Source of the DNA: Paludibacteraceae bacterium
GTDB taxonomy: Bacteria > Bacteroidota > Bacteroidia > Bacteroidales > Paludibacteraceae
Reading direction: 5' to 3'
Length of the DNA: 64,000 nucleotides
Assembly (NCBI GenBank): GCA_017937025.1
Contig: JAGBEJ010000006.1
Coordinates: 1-64,000, forward strand
In this document: piece by piece, positions 51,548 to 59,133 of the stretch
Position numbering within the stretch: position 1 is the first letter of the stretch
Layout of the letters: every line of letters begins with the position of its first letter
Made by a program: the position numbers and the translations under genes
Notes under the pieces: generated by a model
Databases searched by the model: none
Told to the model about the DNA's origin: nothing
What the model saw: only the letters and a program-made list of their open reading frames with translations

Positions 51548-51590
51548 ACAAAAAAGCATAGGCTTCTTGGAAGTCTATGCTTTTTTCTTT
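51548..51590 (+). terminator. Terminator of the kinase gene
   Basis: AAAAAGCATAGGCTT / AAGTCTATGCTTTTTT around CTTGG, with one G-T pair, followed by CTTTG. Confidence 0.85.
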
Positions 51591-51611
51591 GCTTAGTTTA
51601 ATCAAAGAAAA

Positions 51612-51646
51612 GATGTTTTTCCCTTTGAAATAAGGAAAAAACATCC
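51612..51646. other. Second hairpin in the kinase-lipoprotein spacer
   Basis: GATGTTTTTCC pairs with GGAAAAAACATC (one bulged base) around a 12-base loop. There is no T-tract after it. The 287-bp spacer thus holds a terminator, this hairpin, the right arm of the inverted repeat and, presumably, the promoter of the lipoprotein gene. Confidence 0.5.
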
Positions 51647-51681
51647 ATGACGATAGGCGTTGCACATTAATAAATAGGAAC

Positions 51682-51702
51682 AGAAAAAGGACCAACAAGG
51701 AC
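51682..51702. repeat. Right arm of the 21-bp inverted repeat, with GGACC direct repeat (operator copy 2)
   Basis: Exact reverse complement of 49993-50013. It includes GGACC-AACAA-GGAC(T), the same one-turn direct repeat as copy 1 but in opposite orientation, about 104 bp before the lipoprotein start. Both copies are followed on the plus strand by a T-run and TAG. Confidence 0.8.
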
Positions 51703-51805
51703 TTTTTTTAGCACATCTAAGTTGTGTTACTTTGTGAATAAATAAAGCAAACGGAGTTAGCTGAAATGCCGATAAAGTGAGTAAGCGAAAGTAATATTTA
51801 ATACA

Positions 51806-52426
51806 ATGAGAAAAATTTTATTTGTCATCGCGAGCGCATTCCTTTTTGTCTCTTGCGGAGGAAGCGGCTCGAAAAAGAACGAAGAACCTCAAGACATCAA
51901 GATTAAGCCGGTCTCAGAGAAAGTACAAGGACCGCTGGGCGAGTATTTTGAAGTCGTTTCAAAAGACTACAAGGTCAAGAAAGATTATTCTTATGAGGTG
52001 TCAATCGAGTTCAAACGTATCGCTGAAGGTCTTCCTGAGCCTTGGACAAAAGGTATGGAGGTCGGAACTGACGATGGTCAGCTTGAAGCAAAGTTTACTT
52101 ATGAATTCCAGGATGCAGATGGAAGCGTTATTGCGAAAACCACAGGCGACTGTTTTGACGACATGAAAGCCATTTGTGCATTGTCTGTAGGGGAAAGCAC
52201 TACTATTCTGGTGAATATTTATGATGATGGCTTTAATGCCAGCGCTGCGCAATTCAAGGTCGGCAGTCTGTTGGAGTATCACGCTCCAAAGCCAGAAGAA
52301 AGCAGCGCGTCAGCGTCATCTTCTGAACCAAGAAGCGATGAAGATTTAGACGAGGCTATTGAGACTTCGAAAAAGGCAGCAAAAGCTGCTGGCGCAATGA
52401 TAGAAGTGCTTGATGCTCTTAATTAA
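51806..52426 (+). CDS. Lipoprotein of unknown function next to the Ser/Thr kinase
   Basis: 206 residues. Lipoprotein signal peptide (MRKILFVIASAFLFVSC, Cys 17), then a beta-rich domain (about 35-160, YFEVVSKDYKVKKDYSYEVSIEF, FTYEFQDADGSVIA), a Ser/Glu-rich linker (ESSASASSSEPRSDEDLD) and a short C-terminal helix. I do not recognise the family. A TTACTTTG sequence at 51727-51734 is a poor -7 candidate. It may share regulation with the kinase gene through the 21-bp repeat. Confidence 0.7.
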   Translation: MRKILFVIASAFLFVSCGGSGSKKNEEPQDIKIKPVSEKVQGPLGEYFEVVSKDYKVKKDYSYEVSIEFKRIAEGLPEPWTKGMEVGTDDGQLEAKFTYEFQDADGSVIAKTTGDCFDDMKAICALSVGESTTILVNIYDDGFNASAAQFKVGSLLEYHAPKPEESSASASSSEPRSDEDLDEAIETSKKAAKAAGAMIEVLDALN

Positions 52427-52480
52427 AAATTTCTAATGTGTTCATTTTGAAATAATTATTAATTCTAAAAACTAAAAATT

Positions 52481-52996
52481 ATGATTACAATTCTTTGGTG
52501 GTGTCTCGCCGTGATTTTGCTTGGCGCTGGTTTCCTTGGATGTTTTATAAACAAGATACCGGGTCCAGTCAGTGTTCTTATTGCAGCTATTATTGGAGAA
52601 ACTCTATTGAAACTTCATATAGGCTGGGGAGTGATAGCTGCTATTGCTGCTCTTGTTGTTTTGAGCATGGTTGTTTCAAAGGTCGTGGCTAAATTGTTGC
52701 AGAAACTGCATGAGTATAGCAAACGGGCAAGTTGGGGAACAACGATAGGCTCTATCTTCGGTTTGATAGTGTTGCTGGCGTTTAAAAGCAACTCTACTGC
52801 ACTGTTGATTCTTATTGGTGTCGTAGGACTTGTCTTGTTGCCTTTCGCTTTTGCTTTCTTGTTTGAATTGACAAATAAGAAGGGCTCTTCTGAGACATTG
52901 AAAAGCGCATCAGTAGCAACTGGAGTTTATTTGTCTAATACATTCCTGAAACTCGTTGTCTTTGTCGTGGCTATCTACGTGATGTTTTTAGGTTGA
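52481..52996 (+). CDS. DUF456-like small membrane protein
   Basis: 171 residues, four to five membrane segments. LGCFINKIPGPVSVLIAAIIGETLL near the N terminus resembles the DUF456 family, in which a conserved PGP lies between the first two helices; a glycine-rich SKRASWGTTIGSIFGLIVL-like segment follows. Function unknown. It begins 54 bp after the lipoprotein gene with no terminator between, so the two are likely one transcript. Confidence 0.75.
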   Translation: MITILWWCLAVILLGAGFLGCFINKIPGPVSVLIAAIIGETLLKLHIGWGVIAAIAALVVLSMVVSKVVAKLLQKLHEYSKRASWGTTIGSIFGLIVLLAFKSNSTALLILIGVVGLVLLPFAFAFLFELTNKKGSSETLKSASVATGVYLSNTFLKLVVFVVAIYVMFLG

Positions 52997-53037
52997 GAAT
53001 CTTAATGATATATTGAGATTATATTTTCCATTTTTTT

Positions 53038-53071
53038 ATCACCGTTGATTCGTTCAGCGGTGATTTTTGTT
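53038..53071 (+). terminator. Terminator of the DUF456-like gene
   Basis: ATCACCGTTGA / TCAGCGGTGAT stem (one G-T pair), TTCGT loop, followed by TTTTTGTTTC. Confidence 0.85.
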
Positions 53072-53078
53072 TCTGTAC

Positions 53079-53110
53079 ATAAAAAAAGACCCGATTGGGT
53101 CTTTTTTGTT
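53079..53110. terminator. Bidirectional terminator next to hisA
   Basis: AAAAAAAGACCC / GGGTCTTTTTT around GATT, with A-tract and T-tract; mainly serves hisA on the minus strand. Confidence 0.9.
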
Positions 53111-53830
53111 TTATAGGAATCTTTCGAAATCCTTAAGTTTTATCCGTCCTTCGTAGATGGCTTTGCCGAATATTACGGCAGGCACGTTCTTCTCCTCAAG
53201 CGCCACGATGTCGTCCACGCAGCTCACTCCGCCGCTGGCTATCAGATATGTCTCCGGGTCTTTGCTTAGGATGCTCTCGTAGAGGCTGAGCGACGGACCT
53301 TGCAACATGCCGTCCTTCTTTATGTCGGTGCATATTACTTTGCTTATGCCTTTGGCTCTGTACTTGCCGAGGAAGTCGTACAGGTCGATGTCGGTGTTCT
53401 CCTGCCATCCGCTTATCGCCACTTTGCCGTCCTTCACGTCTGCGCCGAGTATTATCCTGTCCGCGCCGAATTTGCTTATCCATCCGGTGAACACTTCAGG
53501 ATCCTTCACAGCGATGCTTCCGCCGGTGACCATCGCCGCGCCCGATTCGAAGGCGATTCTCAGGTCCTCGTCGGTCTTCAGTCCGCCGCCGAAATCGATA
53601 GTCAGGCTGGTTTTTGTGGCGATGCTCTCTAATGTCTTGTGGTTTATGATGTGCTTGGCTTTTGCGCCGTCGAGGTCCACGACGTGCAGACGTCTTACGC
53701 CTGCGTCCTCAAACTCCTTTGCCACCTCAACAGGGTTCTCGTTGTAAACTTTCTTCTGGTTGTAGTCGCCCTGCGAGAGTCTTACGCATTTGCCTTCTAT
53801 GATGTCGATTGCCGGGATTAATTCTATCAT
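53111..53830 (-). CDS. hisA: Phosphoribosylformimino-5-aminoimidazole carboxamide ribotide isomerase
   Basis: 239 residues, (beta/alpha)8 barrel of histidine synthesis. Signatures: [19 protein letters not shown] with the catalytic Asp, [44 protein letters not shown] with the second catalytic Asp, and [13 protein letters not shown]. Length is normal. No other his gene is in the window, so hisA stands apart from the usual hisHAFI cluster here. Confidence 0.96.
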   Translation of the reverse strand: MIELIPAIDIIEGKCVRLSQGDYNQKKVYNENPVEVAKEFEDAGVRRLHVVDLDGAKAKHIINHKTLESIATKTSLTIDFGGGLKTDEDLRIAFESGAAMVTGGSIAVKDPEVFTGWISKFGADRIILGADVKDGKVAISGWQENTDIDLYDFLGKYRAKGISKVICTDIKKDGMLQGPSLSLYESILSKDPETYLIASGGVSCVDDIVALEEKNVPAVIFGKAIYEGRIKLKDFERFL

Positions 53831-53877
53831 GATATTCGCTTTGTTAACTTATCGGCGGCAAAAATAAACTTTTATTG

Positions 53878-53909
53878 TTGCTTTCCCAAAAAGAGAATCG
53901 TTATCTTTG
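53878..53909 (+). promoter_or_regulatory. Promoter of the gene at 53963
   Basis: TTG (53878-53880), 21-bp spacer, TATCTTTG (53902-53909). A second box, TACATTTG, follows at 53914-53921. Confidence 0.55.
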
Positions 53910-53962
53910 GCACTACATTTGCGTTATGCAATAAAAGTAATAACCTAATAAATAATACTACA

Positions 53963-54643
53963 ATGAAAAGAATTGCATTTTTATTGAGTTTGGCTCTTAT
54001 GGTTCCTGCGGTCGCATTCTCCGCTAAGAAGGAAAAGGCTCCAAAGGCGCTTAAGACAGTGAATTATGAGAATGTAAAGATTTATGCACAGTCTGGCCGT
54101 AATTCTCAGAAGAGAGGCAGCGCGGTTTCTTTGATAGACGGAAGAGCAATGGCGCTCGAAGACGGCGTTAATGACACTCGTGCTGTTGACATCATGCTGT
54201 TCTACGGCAAGGTGGACCACTCTAAGACTAAGTTCTTCACTTTGTTCTCGCCTGGCAACCCAACTCTGAACATCGACTGGGAAAAGGACGGCGGAACATC
54301 TCCTTACTGCAAGTTCGAGGGCAAGAGCGACGATCCTGACGCTTATTATGCTCTGAAGAACTGGAAGAAGCGCAACGAGACTAAGATGGAGAAGGTTGAA
54401 GGCATAGACTTCGACGCCGCTACCGGCGAGCAGATTAACTCGCTTTCTGTCAGCGACTCATACTGGGTTAAGGACGTAAAGGTGGGCGATGTTATCCTCT
54501 TCGAGCTTGGCGAGACTTCTTACAAGGCTGGTCACAAGGGACTTATCAAGGTCGTAGCTCTCGAGGACGACGAGACTAAGCCAGAGAAGAAGGGCGTTGG
54601 ACAGAATCAGCGCTTTGTAATAAACATCAAGTATGTGAAGTAA
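53963..54643 (+). CDS. Exported protein of unknown function
   Basis: 226 residues with a signal peptide ending AVAFSA. The mature part begins with a basic stretch and has a mixed alpha/beta look: VDIMLFYGKVDHSKTKFFTLF, DAYYALKNWKKRNETKMEKV, and a final FVINIKYVK strand. I recognise no domain or catalytic motif; similar short exported proteins occur in Bacteroidales. A terminator follows directly. Confidence 0.7.
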   Translation: MKRIAFLLSLALMVPAVAFSAKKEKAPKALKTVNYENVKIYAQSGRNSQKRGSAVSLIDGRAMALEDGVNDTRAVDIMLFYGKVDHSKTKFFTLFSPGNPTLNIDWEKDGGTSPYCKFEGKSDDPDAYYALKNWKKRNETKMEKVEGIDFDAATGEQINSLSVSDSYWVKDVKVGDVILFELGETSYKAGHKGLIKVVALEDDETKPEKKGVGQNQRFVINIKYVK

Positions 54644-54662
54644 TTCATCAATACAGAGAAAA

Positions 54663-54696
54663 AGAAAAGAGTCGCAGCGATGCGGCTCTTTTTTGT
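54663..54696. terminator. Terminator between the exported protein gene and the GH25 gene
   Basis: AAAAGAGTCGCA / TGCGGCTCTTTT with GCGA loop and one imperfect pair, A-tract before and T-tract after. Confidence 0.85.
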
Positions 54697-55523
54697 TATT
54701 GATACGTTTCTATCCATGCTCTGAAATCCTCCTCGGTGCCGTTGAACACATCCATGTCCACATCGAACGATATTCCGTTCACCTTGCCTTTGTGTGAGTA
54801 TTGCCAAAGCACCCATTTCTCGTTTATGTTTGGATTCTCCTCGCTGTTGAGGTCGCATATCCATATCTCGTTGTTGTCGAAGTGTCCTTTTATCAGGTCC
54901 TTGTAGCACTCCTTGTTTGTGTAAATCACGGGGTGGATGCCGGTCTCTTCGTATATCACGCTGTCGAACCTCGTTATTTCTCTTATTCTTCCTTTGATGT
55001 ATTTTTCTCCAGTGCGTCTTATCGTGCTTGGCGGCGAGTATTCCACGTCTAATGCTGGCGGCAGGTCTTTGCCTTCGAGTGTCGAGTTTTCCAGGAAGAA
55101 TTTCGCTTGCTCCGCACCGTCTTTCTCGAACATGAAGAAGTGGTAAAATCCGCTTGTGATGCCTTCGTTCTTGGCTTTGTCGTAATTCTTTTTGTGCCGG
55201 CGGTTTATGTGTGTTGTGCCTTGCGTGGCTTTTATGTAAGCGAACTTGACTCCGTCCTCCTTCACTTTGTCCCATTTAATCGTGCCGTTGTGGTGCGATA
55301 TGTCAATGCCAATGACTTTGTATTTGTCGTTCTTTGGTCTTGTTATCTCCTTGCCTATGCCGGTTTCGCCTCTGCCTTTGTGTTTGCTCACGAAATACGT
55401 TATCGAGCCGAGTATGGCAAGCGCCACGAGCAGGCTGACAAAGCTGCAGCCAGCCTTTCCGCTCTTGCTCTTTTTCGTAGTGGTTCTTGCTTTCTTCTTT
55501 CCGCTATTCTTTTTCGCCGCCAT
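54696..55523 (-). CDS. Membrane-anchored GH25 lysozyme-like muramidase
   Basis: 275 residues. A very basic N terminus (about 1-23), one membrane helix (about 28-45, FVSLLVALAILGSITYFV), then a GH25 domain: VIGIDISHHNGTIKWDKV with the first catalytic Asp, FAYIKATQGT, ITSGFYHFFMF, PPALDVE with the catalytic Asp/Glu pair, and a final FDVDMDVFNGT. GH25 enzymes cleave the MurNAc-GlcNAc bond of peptidoglycan. Its start overlaps the ttcA-like gene by 20 bp, so expression is coupled to lptD and ttcA. Confidence 0.92.
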   Translation of the reverse strand: MAAKKNSGKKKARTTTKKSKSGKAGCSFVSLLVALAILGSITYFVSKHKGRGETGIGKEITRPKNDKYKVIGIDISHHNGTIKWDKVKEDGVKFAYIKATQGTTHINRRHKKNYDKAKNEGITSGFYHFFMFEKDGAEQAKFFLENSTLEGKDLPPALDVEYSPPSTIRRTGEKYIKGRIREITRFDSVIYEETGIHPVIYTNKECYKDLIKGHFDNNEIWICDLNSEENPNINEKWVLWQYSHKGKVNGISFDVDMDVFNGTEEDFRAWIETYQ

Positions 55524-56274
55524 TTTCCTTAGGTAGATATTGTTGGTTTATGTTGCTCATGGCCTTAAGCAATGAGGCTCTGGCATTCTTGTTCAGTTTC
55601 TCGAACTCGGCTATCAGCATTTTCGCGCTTGTCCTGCTTGTCTCCTGCGAGTGCGGACATTCCTTGAGCGTCGTCTTGTAGCCTCTGCTCTTGGCGTATG
55701 CAGCCACGTCGTCCTCATTGGCGAGATACAGCGGCCTGATGATGCTGAACGGTATGTGGTCCAGTTTCAGCAGCGGCGGCACGGCTCCGAATGTTCCGTG
55801 GTAGGTCATGTTCATGAAAAGCGTTTCTAGCACATCGTCGAGCTGGTGGCCTAAGGCTATTTTGTTGCATCCGTATTTCTCCGCAGCCTCAAACAAGGCT
55901 TTTCTTCTGTCTCTCGAGCATGCGAAGCAGATGGACTTGTTGCTGTCCGCTTTGTCGCCGGTCGCCTCTATGGCCTCGAAAAACACGCCTCTTTCCTCGC
56001 AGAAGTTCCTTAGGTAATCGATGTCAGTCTTGTAACCGATGCGTTTTGATGTGATGTGTATGGCTTTGAGTGTGAACTTAGGCTTATCGACTCTCATGCG
56101 TTGCGACAGCAACTCAGTCAGCACAAGCGAGTCCTTGCCTCCCGAGAGCCCGATGAGGATTCTGTCTCCGTCCTCTATCAGGCAGTATCTTTTGAGTGCT
56201 TGCGAGAATGCCCTGTAGAGCTTCTTGTCGTTAGTACCAGTTGTTTGAGTATGAGTAGTCTGACCGTTGCTCAT
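55504..56274 (-). CDS. TtcA-like PP-loop ATPase (tRNA 2-thiocytidine synthesis family)
   Basis: 256 residues. The PP-loop motif is ILIGLSGGKDSLVL (about 39-52). Cys residues suited to hold an iron-sulfur cluster are in SICFACSRDR and KECPHSQ, as in TtcA, which thiolates cytidine 32 of tRNAs; ALGHQLDDVLETLFMN is also typical. The family name is secure, the exact tRNA target less so. It overlaps lptD by 44 bp at its start and the GH25 gene by 20 bp at its end. Confidence 0.88.
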   Translation of the reverse strand: MSNGQTTHTQTTGTNDKKLYRAFSQALKRYCLIEDGDRILIGLSGGKDSLVLTELLSQRMRVDKPKFTLKAIHITSKRIGYKTDIDYLRNFCEERGVFFEAIEATGDKADSNKSICFACSRDRRKALFEAAEKYGCNKIALGHQLDDVLETLFMNMTYHGTFGAVPPLLKLDHIPFSIIRPLYLANEDDVAAYAKSRGYKTTLKECPHSQETSRTSAKMLIAEFEKLNKNARASLLKAMSNINQQYLPKENGGEKE

Positions 56275-58927
56275 ATTTCAAGTCTGCGAGTAAGTCGGAT
56301 GACACGTGCACTGTGAAGTTGTAGCTCTTGTATAGTCCGAAAGGCACGATGCTCGCCGACATTGACCAGCAGTGCAGGTTTCTGGTCACAGAAAGTGTCG
56401 AGTATGTGATTTTGCCTTCGTTGAAGTCGTATGACAGACCCATAGAGAGATTCCAGTTGGATGTCAGCGACAGTGTTCCTCTTACGCCCAGGTTGTGTGT
56501 CAACTCTCTCTCGTATTCCATGGCTGTTGTGTCGAACTTGGCTGTGTTGCCGTATCTCATGGAGTAGTCGAATGACAGCGACCATGGCAATGAGAACTTC
56601 TCGTATCCGTCGGTGTCGGTCTCTTTGTCCTTGCCCTTGTCCTTCTCGGCCTTCGCTCTCGCGTTGGCTTTGTCCATTTCCTCATCTACGTCGGCTTCAG
56701 TCAGACCCTTGATTTTCTCGCCTTTGTCCTTCTTCTTCGAGAATGTGGAGTTCGACAGCGAGTATGAGAATGATGTGCTTGCGTTTATCAGTCTTGGGAA
56801 CATGCCGTCGCTTGATCTCAGCTGGTCGATATGCACAGGCGAGCCGTAGCTGTTAAGCCCGAGTTTGTAGGGGTCGAACACGCCGTTGATGTTCAGAGTG
56901 AATTGCTTAGACAGCTTAAGTCTCAGGTTCGCGGTTATGTTCGACCATTTAAGCGAGTCTGCCGCGATGTTGTATGATGTGGAAACCGAGAACGCGTCTA
57001 TCAGCGATATTTTCTTGAAAGTCTCTTCGCCGGTAGTGTCGTTCTGCTGGCGCACTTTCATCTCGAGGTTGTTGTTCAAGTTTATGTTTATTGAACCCGC
57101 CATGCCTTCGCCAGGCACGCCGAACTGTCCGGATGCGAAAGGCGAGTACTTGACCTTGGAGTATGTCGTAGAGTCCGAGTTCAGTCTTTCGTAAGTCTTG
57201 TAGTAGCCCCAGAAGTCGGTCGCGAAGTCCGGGTGGTATGTGAACGACACGGTCGGCGTGAACACGTGTCTGATTCGGTCTATCTTGTTGCCGCCGAATA
57301 TCTTAAGCGGCTTGTAGAATCCGTAAAGCTTAGTAGATGCCGAAACTCCAGCGTTGAAGTCGAACACGCGCGAGAATCCCGCCACAGTGTCTCTCTCTAT
57401 TTCGTTCTCAGTGTAGTTCCATGATTGGTTTACGCGTTGCATATACCATCTTGAGTGGTAATTCACTGTTGGTGTTATAGATATGTATTTCAGTATGTTG
57501 AACGATGCTCCGATAGGAATGTTGTGGTTCATGCCGTTCTTCCAGTCGGTCACGAGCGACGATTTCAGCACCTTGTCCTCTTTTGTTTCTATGGAGTTTG
57601 ACAAGTTTCCTGTGTATGAGATGTACAGTTTTTCATACCATCTGTCCTTGCCTATCTTGTTCTTCCTTTTGAAAGGGTATATTCTGTTCATTGTCAATGT
57701 CACGTCAGGGAGTGTTAGCGACAGTGTGGAGTCGGACGTTCTCTGGCTCGCGAGCAATGATGTCGATATTGCGAAAGGCGTGTTAGGGAATGTGTGCGAG
57801 TACGAAATTGATGAAGATTTCGTGTTCTGTGTCAGCTGTGACGGGTTGTAATAATTGTCCACGTTGCTTCTGTCGTAGCCCGACGACGTGAAGTTGACCG
57901 AAGCGGAGAATGTTGAGTTCGGCATTGACTTTGGATTCTGCGTGTGTGTCCATGTCAATGCGAAGTTCTTGTTCTCGGTGTAGCCAGGAACTTCTTTTTC
58001 GCCGAACTTGTCATTTCTGTAGCTTATGCTGACCTGTCCGTTGAACTTGTATCTCTTCACGTATCTTGATGTAGCGTTCACAGCCCAGCTGCCCTTGGTG
58101 TAGATGTCGCCGGTCAGCGCGAGGTCGAAGTAGTCGTTTATCGCGAAGTAGTATCCTCCCTCTTTCAGGTAGAATCCTCGGTTCATCTCGTCGCCGTATG
58201 ATGGCATGATGACACCGGAAGAATATGACTTGGTGAATGGGAAAAATCCGAATGGCACAGCGAGTGGCAGCGGCACATCCATCAGCACCATGTATGCAGG
58301 TCCAGTCGCCACCCAGTGCTTTTGCTTCACTTTCGCCTTGGTCAGGTTGAGGTAGAAGTGCGGATGTTCGTGGTTGTCGCAGGTGGTGTAGTGCCCGTTT
58401 TTCATATAGAAAATGTCGTCGCCAATCTTTTTTGCCTCCTTGCCGACAACATAGCCGTCTCCCTGCTTCACGACGGCCTGTCTCACGAAACCCTTCTTTG
58501 TGTCGTAGTTGTATTCTATGGTTCTCGCCTCGTACTCCTCGCCGTTCTCCTTGAACACAGGAGTTCCCACAAGCGCGCTGTCTGCGTCCAGCACTCCGTG
58601 AGCGTCTATCTTTGTGGAATCGGCGTTCAGGTGGATGTAGTCGGCAGTGAGCTCCATATTCTCATACTGCACAGAGCCCTCGCCGTACATGTATGCGTTG
58701 CCGGCTTTGTACAAAACGATAGAATCCTTGGCTGTGTATTTCACAGGCGCGGTGAGTGAGGATTTTTTCTTCGGGATTGAGGCTGAGTCTTGAGGGGTGG
58801 CGCTGGTGGCTTCCTCTGCTTTTTCAGCCTTGGCGGAGGTCTTCTGTGCGTATGTGCTTGTAGCAATGCTTGTCAGCAATAGCGGTATGGCTAGTAATAA
58901 CAAGTATTTCGGCTTATACAGTCTCAT
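56231..58927 (-). CDS. lptD: LptD-like LPS assembly outer membrane protein
   Basis: 898 residues from the ATG at 58927, which opens the signal peptide (MRLYKPKYLLLLAIPLLL); eight upstream codons in frame are not signal-like. The N-terminal OstA/LptA-like jelly roll is at about 60-190 (YMYGEGSVQYENMELTADYI, CDNHEHPHF), then a beta-barrel with FFPFTKSYSSGVIMPSYGDEMNRGF, the usual start of the LptD barrel. A long Lys/Asp/Glu segment (about 760-800) interrupts the late strands. LptD with LptE inserts LPS into the outer leaflet. It is divergent from the amidase gene. Confidence 0.9.
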   Translation of the reverse strand: MRLYKPKYLLLLAIPLLLTSIATSTYAQKTSAKAEKAEEATSATPQDSASIPKKKSSLTAPVKYTAKDSIVLYKAGNAYMYGEGSVQYENMELTADYIHLNADSTKIDAHGVLDADSALVGTPVFKENGEEYEARTIEYNYDTKKGFVRQAVVKQGDGYVVGKEAKKIGDDIFYMKNGHYTTCDNHEHPHFYLNLTKAKVKQKHWVATGPAYMVLMDVPLPLAVPFGFFPFTKSYSSGVIMPSYGDEMNRGFYLKEGGYYFAINDYFDLALTGDIYTKGSWAVNATSRYVKRYKFNGQVSISYRNDKFGEKEVPGYTENKNFALTWTHTQNPKSMPNSTFSASVNFTSSGYDRSNVDNYYNPSQLTQNTKSSSISYSHTFPNTPFAISTSLLASQRTSDSTLSLTLPDVTLTMNRIYPFKRKNKIGKDRWYEKLYISYTGNLSNSIETKEDKVLKSSLVTDWKNGMNHNIPIGASFNILKYISITPTVNYHSRWYMQRVNQSWNYTENEIERDTVAGFSRVFDFNAGVSASTKLYGFYKPLKIFGGNKIDRIRHVFTPTVSFTYHPDFATDFWGYYKTYERLNSDSTTYSKVKYSPFASGQFGVPGEGMAGSININLNNNLEMKVRQQNDTTGEETFKKISLIDAFSVSTSYNIAADSLKWSNITANLRLKLSKQFTLNINGVFDPYKLGLNSYGSPVHIDQLRSSDGMFPRLINASTSFSYSLSNSTFSKKKDKGEKIKGLTEADVDEEMDKANARAKAEKDKGKDKETDTDGYEKFSLPWSLSFDYSMRYGNTAKFDTTAMEYERELTHNLGVRGTLSLTSNWNLSMGLSYDFNEGKITYSTLSVTRNLHCWSMSASIVPFGLYKSYNFTVHVSSDLLADLKYEQRSDYSYSNNWY

Positions 58928-58966
58928 TTTTATTTGCGCACAGCAACTCATTTTGTTTTAATTTCG

Positions 58967-58998
58967 CAAATTTAAGCAAAAGATAGACCAAAACTCAA
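58967..58998 (-). promoter_or_regulatory. Promoter of lptD-ttcA-GH25
   Basis: On the minus strand TTG (58996-58998), 21-bp spacer, TAAATTTG (58967-58974), 40 bp before the lptD start. Confidence 0.6.
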
Positions 58999-59054
58999 TG
59001 CTTTCGCCCTTTTAAAGAAATTTGTGTCTATTTTTCTTCCTATAAAATATGTGG

Positions 59055-59087
59055 TTTGCTATAATATGCGAACTTTCATTATTTTTG
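59055..59087 (+). promoter_or_regulatory. Promoter of the amidase-mce genes
   Basis: TTTG (59055-59058), 21-bp spacer, TATTTTTG (59080-59087). Transcription from about 59094 leaves only 13 bases before an in-frame ATG at 59107 and about 40 before the one at 59134, which favours the latter. Confidence 0.65.
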
Positions 59088-59133
59088 CCAATAGTTTAAG
59101 ATTGGTATGATGCCATTCTTTATCTATTTGAAA

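Noticed and set aside
49993-51702. The 21-bp inverted repeats as ends of an insertion sequence
   Set aside because: The enclosed DNA codes for a kinase, not a transposase, and no target-site duplication was seen outside the arms.
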